A stretch of 29,852 nt of DNA from CAYFSC01 sp964345695. Lineage in GTDB: Bacteria; Bacteroidota; Rhodothermia; Rhodothermales; Salinibacteraceae. The DNA lies in assembly GCA_964345695.1 (NCBI GenBank), contig CAYFSC010000014.1:1-29852 (forward strand), in the 5' to 3' direction. A program made the position numbers and the translations under genes. This document shows, piece by piece, positions 7,325 through 14,918 of this stretch (its first letter is position 1; every line of letters begins with the position of its first letter). The notes beneath the pieces are model-generated. The model was not told the DNA's origin. It saw nothing but the letters and a program-made list of their open reading frames with translations, and searched no databases.

Positions 7325-8875
7325 ATGCGAAGTGAAGACCTCGTTTCCTCATTTGGGGAGATTGCCCAGGCGAAGGAGATCGATCGGGACACGTTGCAGA
7401 TCATTATCGAAGACGTCTTCCGGGCGATGATCCGCAAGCGGTACGGGGCCGATGATGCGTTCGAGATTATCTTCAACCCCGACCAGGGGGACATCCAGAT
7501 CCTGCACATTCGAGAGGTTGTGGGGAACTGGGAAGTGGAAGATCCAGTGACGCAGATTAAGCTTACAAAGGCGAAGAAGATCGACGAGGACTTCGAGGTT
7601 GGCGATGAGGTAGCCGATGAGGTCGACATCACCGACTTCGGGCGGCGCGCTGTCATGACGGCCCGGCAGACGTTCCAGCAGCGCATTCGCGATATCGAGA
7701 AGGAGCAGATTTATGAAGAGTATTCTGAGCTGATCGGCGAGATTGTGGTCGGGGAGATCTACCAGGTCCGCCGTCACGAAACGCTGCTCATGCACGAGGG
7801 CACGGAACTGGTGCTCCCCCGCAGCGAACAGATCCCGAGCGATCACTACCGCAAGGGCAACATGCTGCGGACGGTTGTGAAGAAGGTCCGCCGCGACGCC
7901 GGGTCCGACCCGCAAGTGGTCGTTAGCCGGACCGACGAAGTCTTCATGGAGCGCTTGTTCGAGATCGAAGTGCCAGAGGTATACGACGGCATCGTCGAGA
8001 TCAAGAAGGTCGCTCGGATCCCGGGCGAGCGAGCCAAGGTCGCCGTGACGAGCCACGACGACCGGGTGGATGCCGTGGGAGCCTGTGTCGGCGTGAAAGG
8101 CGTGCGGATCCACGCCGTCGTCCGCGAGCTCTCCAACGAAAACATCGATGTTATGGAATGGTCGGACGACCCGAACGAGCTGATTGCTCGGGCGCTGTCT
8201 CCGGCCAACCCGACCAACGTGAAGCTGAATGAAGAGGCGGAGCCCCCGCGCGCCCGGGCCGAGGTGCCTGACGACGAGGTGAGCCAGGCCATCGGCAAGC
8301 GCGGCATCAACATCAAGCTCGCCTCCAAGCTTACAGGATACGAGATTGACGTCTATCGCGAGATCCCGGCAGACGAGGAGGACATCGACATTGAGGAGTT
8401 TGCCGACGAGCTCGACGAGGAAACCATCGACAAGCTCAAGCACATCGGGTGCGACACCGGCAAGGCGGTGCTGGAGCTGTCTCCAGGAGCGCTGTCGCGA
8501 CGGGCCCACATGGACCGCGAGACAGCCAAGCACGTTTTGGACGTGATCGAGACGGAGTTCGAGAAGGGGCCGGGTGTGCTGGAGTCGATCGAACGCGGCC
8601 GGTTTACCGTCGAGTCCGTCGACCAGCCGCCTGAGGATATGGATTCGGCCCAGATGAACGATACCGACCCCGCCAACGTAGCCGATACAGCCCAACGAGG
8701 TGCCGAGCCGGCCAACGAAGAGTCCGATGCCGCCACCGACACGGCTGCAGAGGCCACGGAGACCGATGACGACGACACGACGGAGGACGATCCGGAGCGT
8801 ACGGAGGGTGCCGATGCGACCGATTCTCCAGTCGGCGCGTCGGAGGAGGAAATGGAAGAAGAACCTGAAGTATAG
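7325..8875 (+). CDS. nusA: transcription termination/antitermination factor NusA
   Basis: Binds RNA polymerase and nascent RNA and modulates pausing, termination and antitermination. The 516-residue protein shows the RNA-polymerase-binding N-terminal domain (1-135), an S1 domain (about 138-200), KH1 with GACVGVKGVRIHAVVREL (253-269) and KH2 with SQAIGKRGINIKLASKLTG (320-338). A helix-hairpin-helix-like region around 365-420 (LKHIGCDTGKAVLELSPGAL) may correspond to a single C-terminal repeat. The last 75 or so residues are a low-complexity, strongly acidic Asp/Glu/Thr tail that the core family lacks. The gene lies between rimP and infB; autoregulation through the leader at 6643-6740 is plausible but inferred. 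Confidence 0.96.
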   Translation: MRSEDLVSSFGEIAQAKEIDRDTLQIIIEDVFRAMIRKRYGADDAFEIIFNPDQGDIQILHIREVVGNWEVEDPVTQIKLTKAKKIDEDFEVGDEVADEVDITDFGRRAVMTARQTFQQRIRDIEKEQIYEEYSELIGEIVVGEIYQVRRHETLLMHEGTELVLPRSEQIPSDHYRKGNMLRTVVKKVRRDAGSDPQVVVSRTDEVFMERLFEIEVPEVYDGIVEIKKVARIPGERAKVAVTSHDDRVDAVGACVGVKGVRIHAVVRELSNENIDVMEWSDDPNELIARALSPANPTNVKLNEEAEPPRARAEVPDDEVSQAIGKRGINIKLASKLTGYEIDVYREIPADEEDIDIEEFADELDEETIDKLKHIGCDTGKAVLELSPGALSRRAHMDRETAKHVLDVIETEFEKGPGVLESIERGRFTVESVDQPPEDMDSAQMNDTDPANVADTAQRGAEPANEESDAATDTAAEATETDDDDTTEDDPERTEGADATDSPVGASEEEMEEEPEV

Positions 8876-8950
8876 CGACGCGAAATCGCGTGATCGGGAG
8901 GCCCGCCCTGATCGCGATCGCAGGCTAATTGAGCAACAACATCAACCTAT

Positions 8951-11900
8951 ATGGCGACGAAGGAGAAGACGTTTAAAAAGAAGCTCTTTAAGGTCGTACG
9001 CGAGCTAAATGTATCGCAGGATCGCGTCGTCGAGTTTCTGGAGGAGCAAGGGTACGACGATGTGCTCTCGGGATCCGGCCTTAACGCAAAGATCACCGAC
9101 GAGGAGGCCTACCTCGTTCTTCGGGAGGAGTATGCCGATGATGCCGAAGCGGCCGCCCGCGTTCGAGAACTTCGTCAGGATCAGGGAGCCTCAGGTGACG
9201 GCGCCAGCCGCGACGAGGTGCAGACGCTGAGCGAAGAGAAGGACGACGACGAGCCGGTTCCCACGGGTGCCGAGGAGGAGGAAGAGACCACGCCCGAGGC
9301 CGATGAAGCGGTCGCCGAAGAGGAGGCTCCGTCGGAGCCCGAGGCGACGACCGTGGAGGAAGCGTCGGAGTCTGCCGAAGANNNNNNNNNNNNNNNNNNN
9401 NNNNNNNNNNNNNNNNNNNNNNNNNNNNNNNNNNNNNNNNNNNNNNNNNNNNNNNNNNNNNNNNNNNNNNNNNNNNNNNNNGGAGTCTGCCGAAGAGCCG
9501 GAGTCCGCATCTGACGAACCCACTGGCGCTGAGGCACCCTCCGCCGAAAAAGAGCCCCCCGCTGTGGACGCGGAGACGGAAGATGCTGCTCCTGCACCAG
9601 CGGCGGAAGGCGAGACGGCCCAGGAAGATGCGCCTTCCACGGAGCCTGAACCCACCGCAGAAGAAGCCGAGGCTACGGCCGAGTCTCCTGATGCCACGGA
9701 CGAAGCCGGCGAAGAGGCCCCGGTCGAGGCCGAAGAGTCAACTGATGGAGTGCCGGAGGCGGAGGCACGGAAACCTGAGACAGAGCCCGAGACAGTAGAG
9801 GCGGAAGCGCCGTCAGAGGCACCCGAAGCCGCTGCAGACGAGGCCGACGTCGCTGAGCCTGCACCGGCTGATGAGCTGCAGCTCCAGCCGTTGCCGGACA
9901 CACTACAGGCTCACCTCGACGGGATCACTTCTTATGACATCGCATCGGTGGAGGCGATCGATGAAGCTGAGATCGGCAGCATGGCGGCTGCTGTTGCCGA
10001 GTCTGCGGCCAAAACTGCTGAGGATGACGACAAGACGCTGAAGGCGAACCGCTACCGGCTTTCGGGTACAAAGGTGGTCGGCAAAGTGGACGTCAACAAG
10101 CTGCAGCGTCCGAAGCGCAAGCGCAAGCGCAAGAAGAAGAAACAGTCCGAAAAGAAGAAGAAGCAAAAGAAGAAAAAGAAGCAGAAGAAGCGGAAGCAGA
10201 AAAAGAAGAAAAAGAGGGGGCCGGACGAGGAGGACGTCGAGCAGACCATTCAGGAGACCCTGCAGGAGCTCGAACAGGGCGCCAGTCGCGAACGGCAGCG
10301 TCGTCGCCGTCGTCGCCGCGAGCGCCACGAGCGCGAACGCAAGCGCCGTCGCGAGCGCCGGAAAGAGCGCGAAAATATCCTAGAGGTGACGGAGTACGTC
10401 ACGACTGGTGAGCTGGCCAACCTCATGGGCGAGCCCGTTCAGGATGTGATCAGTACACTCCTGGAGTCGGGCATGATGGTGTCGATCAACCAGCGTCTCG
10501 ATCGCGAGACGATCGAGTTTGTCGTCGACGAGTACGGCATGGAGGCCGAGTTCATCGACGAGTACAGCGAAAGCGCGATCGAGATTGAAGACGACGATCC
10601 GGAGGACCTGGAGCCGCGTGCGCCGGTTGTCACTGTCATGGGTCACGTCGACCACGGCAAGACGTCCCTGCTTGACTACATCCGGAGCGCCAACGTGGTG
10701 GCGGGCGAGGAGGGCGGCATTACGCAGCATATCGGCGCTCACTACGTCGAGCTCACCGACTTCGAGGACGAGGCCATTACGTTCCTCGACACCCCGGGCC
10801 ACGAGGCATTCACCGCTATGCGTGCCCGCGGCGCGAAGGCGACCGACATGGTGATTCTGGTCGTTGCGGCCGACGATTCCGTGATGCCGCAGACCATCGA
10901 GGCGATCAACCACGCGCAGGCCGGCAACGTCCCCATCGTGGTGGCGATCAACAAGATGGACCTTCCTGAGGCCGACCCGGATCGCGTGAAGGCGGAGCTC
11001 GCCGAGCACAACGTCCTTGTTGAAGAGTACGGCGGCGATGTGCAGGTAGCCGAGGTCTCCGCGGAAACCGGAGAGGGCATTGACGACCTCATGGAGAAGG
11101 TCATCCTGCAATCCGAAATCATGGAGCTTCAGGCGAATCCCGACCGCGAAGCTTCAGGGGTCATCATCGAGAGTCGTCTGGAGAAGGGGCGCGGTAACGT
11201 TATCACGGTACTCGTGCAGAACGGCACCCTCAAAGTGGGGGACCCGTTCCTGGCCGGCATGCACAGTGGAAGTGTGCGAGCCATGTTTGACGAGCGTGAC
11301 AATCGGGTAGAAGAAGTGGGCCCGGCGCAACCGGCACTCGTCCTCGGATGTGACGGCTCGCCGGAGGTAGGCGACCAGTTCGTCGTGCTCGGTACCGAGG
11401 GGGAGGCGCGCGACATCGCATCGGAGCGCCAGCGCATCCACCGCGAACAGGAGCTCCGCCGTAAGAAGCAGGTGTCGCTGAATCAGGTCAGCAAGCGCAT
11501 GGCCGAAGGCGACTTCCAGGAGCTTAACCTCATCGTGAAGGGCGATGTGGGCGGTTCGGTCGAGGCGCTCTCCGACGCCCTGCAGAAGCTCAAGACGGAA
11601 GAGGTGGCAGTGAACATCATCCACCGGGGCGTGGGCGCCATCACCGAGAGTGATATCATGCTCGCCCGTGCCTCCGACGCGGTGATTCTCGGCTTCCAGG
11701 TGCGGCCGACCTCCGGTGCCCGCAGCGCGGCCGACCGCGAAGAGGTTGACATCCACACGTACTCGGTCATTTACGACGCCATCGAGGACGTGCGCGATGC
11801 GCTCGAAGGCCTTCTGGCGCCCGACACCCGCGAGGAAACGAAGGGCCGCGCCGAGGTCCGCGAAACGTTCAAGGTGCCAGGTGTGGGCATGGTGGCCGGA

Positions 11901-12134
11901 TGCTACGTGAAGGAGGGAACGATCCACCGGAACCACAACATCCGCGTCGTTCGCGACGGGGTTGTGATCTACGAAGGCAACATCGGATCGCTCAAACGCT
12001 TCGACGACGATGTGAAGGAGGTGCAGAGCGGCTACGAGTGTGGCCTGTCTGTGGCTAACTTCAACGACGTGAAAGTCGGCGATGAGTTTGAGGCGTACGA
12101 CGTCATTGAGGAGAAGCGTACCCTCGAAGTCTAA
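8951..12134 (+). CDS. infB: translation initiation factor IF-2, interrupted by an assembly gap
   Basis: GTPase that brings initiator tRNA to the 30S subunit and promotes subunit joining. The 5' part (8951-9381) encodes the IF2 N-terminal helical subdomain and the start of a long acidic linker; then come 100 N and the rest (9482-12134) in a different nominal frame. The 3' part has more acidic linker, a Lys/Arg block (10107-10217), an Arg block (about 10287-10370), a second IF2-N-like domain, and the G domain with GHVDHGKT (10641-10664), DTPGHE (10788-10805) and NKMD (10950-10961). The C-terminal barrels and initiator-tRNA-binding domain end normally at 12134. Joining the two sides at their shared 15 bases restores one frame of 1022 codons. 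I therefore treat it as one intact gene and not as a pseudogene. Confidence 0.93.
9367..9496 (+). repeat. identical 15-base ends flanking the assembly gap
   Basis: The bases GGAGTCTGCCGAAGA occur at 9367-9381, the last bases before the gap, and again at 9482-9496, the first after it. They are either the same 15 bases present at both contig ends or two copies of a tandem repeat coding for Glu-Ser-Ala-Glu. Confidence 0.95.
9382..9481. other. assembly gap (100 N) inside infB
   Basis: Exactly 100 N, the customary length for a gap of unknown size. It lies in the low-complexity acidic linker of IF-2, where short repeats would hinder assembly. Confidence 0.99.
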
Positions 12135-12273
12135 GGACACCCACCGGTCGGAGGTCTTGGCCGTGCCTGAGTTCCGCTCCGCGTGAGTTGGACCGGGTGC
12201 GGGGCTCCGGATCCAGATTGCGCTGCTTCCATCCCGCCTGCTGAAATTCGTACATCGACTCTCGAAAACGGAA

Positions 12274-12669
12274 ATGAGCATTCGGACCGAGCGCGTCGCT
12301 GAGCTGGTACAGCGAGAGGTTGCGACCCTTCTACAACGGAACTATTCCGATCAGCTCAAGCCAATGGTTACGATCACCCATGTGCGGGTGACGCCCGATC
12401 TCTCCATCGCTTACATCCACGCCAGTGTCCTCGGTGAAACGGAAGAGCAGCGACAGGCGACGTTCCGGCAGTTAAAGTCCCTGACCCCCGAGATTCGCAA
12501 CGAGCTTGCGTCTCGGATCCGCCACCAGGTACGCACGATTCCGGAGCTGGAGTTCTTCCTGGACGAGTCGCTGCAGAAAGCCAAGCGGCTCAACAATCTC
12601 TTCGACCGGATCCGCGAGGAACGAGAACGGCGCCTGTCTGATGGCAAGCCCGAACCGGAAGCGGAATAA
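12274..12669 (+). CDS. rbfA: 30S ribosome-binding factor A
   Basis: Cold-shock-related factor needed for late maturation of the 16S rRNA 5' end in the 30S subunit. The 131-residue product has the single KH-like RbfA domain: the RTERVAELVQREVATLL helix at the start, the VTITHVRVTPDLSIAYIHASVLG strand pair, and the C-terminal RTIPELEFFLDESLQKA segment that ends the conserved fold. The short charged tail is not conserved. It sits in its usual place between infB and truB; the 139-base gap from infB has no clear terminator, so read-through from infB is likely. The ATG is preceded by AAAACGGAA and not by a good Shine-Dalgarno sequence. Confidence 0.94.
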   Translation: MSIRTERVAELVQREVATLLQRNYSDQLKPMVTITHVRVTPDLSIAYIHASVLGETEEQRQATFRQLKSLTPEIRNELASRIRHQVRTIPELEFFLDESLQKAKRLNNLFDRIREERERRLSDGKPEPEAE

Positions 12670-12705
12670 GGGTGGCCTCCTTCCTCGAACGCATCTTTCT
12701 GACCC

Positions 12706-13428
12706 GTGAACGCTGCGGATCAACGCGACATCCCTGAAGAGCTAATCTACAGGTCCGCGCAGGTGCCGCGGAACCTGGAGGACGGGGCTGTTTTGCTGAT
12801 CGACAAGCCGCGCGGCCCCACCTCTCACGACGTGGTCGATGCGGTCCGTTCGCACACCGGCATCCAGAAGGTGGGGCATGCCGGCACGTTGGATCCTCTT
12901 GCGACTGGCCTGCTCATTGTTTTGGTGGCGCGTCCGGCTACCCGTCTGCAACAGGCGTTCATGAACCTGCCCAAGACCTACGAGGGGACGCTGCGCCTCG
13001 GAGAAACGACCCCTTCGCACGACGCAGAGACGGAGGTAACCGAATCGCACGATATTTCCCACCTCACGGCGGACGACCTGGAAGCGGCTCGTTCCCAGTT
13101 CGAGGGCCCCTTTCATCAGGTACCGCCCATGTATTCGGCGGTCAAGGTTGACGGCGAGCGTCTTTACAAGAAGGCGCGCCGCGGGGAGTCTGTCGATCGA
13201 CCGCCGCGGCAAGTACGGATTGATACGTTCGCACTAACGGGCTGGACCGGTTCCGACGTCTCCTTCGAGGTACGGTGCTCGAAGGGCACGTACATCCGAA
13301 GTTTGGCTCGCGACGTCGGTGAGGCCCTCGGTGTCGGGGCACACCTGGTGTCGCTCCGCCGCACCGCCATCGGACCGTATGCCGTGGAAAATGCGTGGTC
13401 GCTCGAAGAACTGCGCGATGTTCTGTAA
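12706..13428 (+). CDS. truB: tRNA pseudouridine(55) synthase
   Basis: Converts uridine 55 in the T-psi-C loop of tRNAs to pseudouridine. The 240-residue protein has the TruB motif I LLIDKPRGPTSHDVV (30-44), the catalytic Asp63 in GHAGTLDPLATGLL, the YEGTLRLG strand and QVPPMYSAVKVDGERLYKKAR. The segment CSKGTYIRSLARDVGE belongs to motif III. The start is a GTG at 12706, chosen because the residues after it lead without interruption to the conserved domain and no better ATG lies between. It begins 36 bases after rbfA and precedes ribF by 57 bases. The C-terminus is short, so the PUA-like extension of the longer TruB forms seems reduced. Confidence 0.95.
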   Translation: MNAADQRDIPEELIYRSAQVPRNLEDGAVLLIDKPRGPTSHDVVDAVRSHTGIQKVGHAGTLDPLATGLLIVLVARPATRLQQAFMNLPKTYEGTLRLGETTPSHDAETEVTESHDISHLTADDLEAARSQFEGPFHQVPPMYSAVKVDGERLYKKARRGESVDRPPRQVRIDTFALTGWTGSDVSFEVRCSKGTYIRSLARDVGEALGVGAHLVSLRRTAIGPYAVENAWSLEELRDVL

Positions 13429-13485
13429 ACCGACTCTTCCGCCGGAGCGCGGGGCCTGTCTTCTGCTGGAATCCACCCATTGACG

Positions 13486-14457
13486 ATGAAGCGCGAGTTC
13501 GGCTGGGACGCCATTACACGGGACACAGACTCGGTCGTGACTGTCGGCACGTTCGACGGCGTGCATCGGGGCCATCAGGCCATCGTCCACTACCTGCTGC
13601 AACGGGCCGAGGCGCAGGACGGTACCAGCACCCTCATCTCCTTCGATCCACATCCGCGCTCTGTGGTTCACGAGCAACCCGTGCCCTTGCTCACCACGTT
13701 GGAAGAGCGCGCTCAGGTTCTTGATCGGCTCGGACTCGACCGGCTCGTTGTCATTCCGTTCACCGAGTCCTTCGCCCAACTTGAGCCCGTGGAGTACGTC
13801 GAAGAGGTGCTGGTCGGTCGCATCGGTTTGCAAGAGATTACCATCGGGTACGACCACCGCTTCGGAAAGAAGCGGAAAGGCGATGTGGATCTGCTTCGGA
13901 AGCTGGGGGAGACGCACGGATTCTCGGTCGATGTCATCCCCGCTCAGGAGGTCGATCACGAAGTGGTCTCCTCCAGTAAAATCCGTACACTGCTCCAGGC
14001 CGAGGGAGACGCGGAGGAGGCCGAGGCCATGCTCGGGCGGCCCTACCGCCTCCAGGGCACCGTGGCGCGCGGTGAAGGGCGGGGACGCCAGATCGGCTAC
14101 CCGACCGCCAATATTGACCTGCAGGACGCCCGAAAGCTCACGCCCAAGCGCGGCGTCTATGCCGTTCGCGTGGTGCTGCCCGATGGATCCGTGCACGGGG
14201 GAATGCTCAACATCGGACGCCGCCCGACCTTCGAGGGCATGGACGTGACCATCGAGGTGCACATCTTCGAGTTCGACGACTCGATCTACGGTGAGACCTT
14301 ATCTGTTGAATTCCTGCAAAGAGTTCGCGACGAACAAAAATTTGACTCGGCGGAGGACCTCGTCGTGCAACTTTCAGAAGACGAACGTCATTGCAAACAA
14401 GCTGTAGAGGCTTTTGACACATCTCCCCGACGAATCCCCGATTCGTCGGCTTCTTGA
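13486..14457 (+). CDS. ribF: bifunctional riboflavin kinase / FMN adenylyltransferase
   Basis: Phosphorylates riboflavin to FMN and adenylates FMN to FAD. The N-terminal nucleotidyltransferase domain has GTFDGVHRGH (21-30) and the later SSSKIRTLL motif. The C-terminal flavokinase domain has GRGRQIGYPTANIDL with its PTAN signature, GVYAVRV, GGMLNIGRRPTFEG and IEVHIFEFD. At 323 residues it has the usual bifunctional length. The ATG at 13486 is preferred over an in-frame TTG two codons upstream. It lies between truB and rpsO, a common order. It probably supplies FAD to flavoproteins such as NadB in this window, though no direct link is visible. Confidence 0.95.
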   Translation: MKREFGWDAITRDTDSVVTVGTFDGVHRGHQAIVHYLLQRAEAQDGTSTLISFDPHPRSVVHEQPVPLLTTLEERAQVLDRLGLDRLVVIPFTESFAQLEPVEYVEEVLVGRIGLQEITIGYDHRFGKKRKGDVDLLRKLGETHGFSVDVIPAQEVDHEVVSSSKIRTLLQAEGDAEEAEAMLGRPYRLQGTVARGEGRGRQIGYPTANIDLQDARKLTPKRGVYAVRVVLPDGSVHGGMLNIGRRPTFEGMDVTIEVHIFEFDDSIYGETLSVEFLQRVRDEQKFDSAEDLVVQLSEDERHCKQAVEAFDTSPRRIPDSSAS

Positions 14458-14544
14458 CTTGTCAAACTCCTCCCCGCGAGGACCAGAGCGGTTATCGCGG
14501 TTTCTTCTTTAGCATGGCAAAATCTAAAGAGGTACCCACACCGC

Positions 14545-14811
14545 ATGATTACTACCGAACGCAAACAAGAACTGGTTGAAGAGTACGGCACCCATGCCGA
14601 CGACACGGGCACGCCGGAGGTGCAAATTGCGATCTTCACGGAGCGCATTCAGCGCCTGACGGATCACATGAAAGAGCATCCGAAAGACTTTTCAACGCGC
14701 CGCGGGCTGCTGAAGCTCGTCGGAAAACGTCGTCGCCTCCTCAACTACCTGGAGAACAAGGAGATCGAGCGCTACCGCGCCATCATCGACGACCTTGGTC
14801 TTCGAAAATAG
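14545..14811 (+). CDS. rpsO: 30S ribosomal protein S15
   Basis: Primary binder of the 16S rRNA central domain and part of a 30S-50S bridge. The 88-residue product is the standard length, with the signature TGTPEVQIAIFTERI near 21-35 and LLKLVGKRRRLLNYLENK near 55-72. The ATG at 14545 is preceded by AAAGAGG about 13 bases upstream, one of the few purine-rich leaders in the window, though rather distant. It is followed by a terminator hairpin and then pnp, the arrangement known from E. coli, where S15 and PNPase are separately autoregulated. Confidence 0.97.
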   Translation: MITTERKQELVEEYGTHADDTGTPEVQIAIFTERIQRLTDHMKEHPKDFSTRRGLLKLVGKRRRLLNYLENKEIERYRAIIDDLGLRK

Positions 14812-14822
14812 TGCATCGTGCG

Positions 14823-14866
14823 AGCGGCGTCTCTCGACAGTAGTCGGGGGAGGCCGCTTTGTTTTT
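14823..14866 (+). terminator. terminator/processing hairpin between rpsO and pnp
   Basis: AGCGGCGTCTCTCGAC (14823-14838) pairs with the segment 14843-14858 across 16 positions, with one mismatch and two T-G pairs, around a 4-base AGTA loop. TTGTTTTT follows. The form is that of an intrinsic terminator; the length would also suit an RNase III-type substrate. In E. coli both a terminator and processing lie in this interval. Confidence 0.85.
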
Positions 14867-14918
14867 GGCCCTGGCTACGATGGCTTTCGCCACCTGTTGA
14901 TTGAATGAGACTGACACT

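Noticed and set aside
10107..10217. Repetitive AAG-rich DNA as a CRISPR array or microsatellite element
   Set aside because: No regular repeat-spacer pattern is present; the tract is coding in the infB frame and gives a Lys/Arg-rich linker.
9267..12134. infB as a frameshifted pseudogene
   Set aside because: The frame change coincides with the 100-N gap of unknown length and vanishes when the identical 15-base ends are merged. All functional motifs are intact.
14514..14579. Possible 21-codon upstream ORF overlapping the start of rpsO
   Set aside because: The frame is short with no family match and no Shine-Dalgarno sequence; it could be chance. It would need ribosome profiling to be taken seriously.
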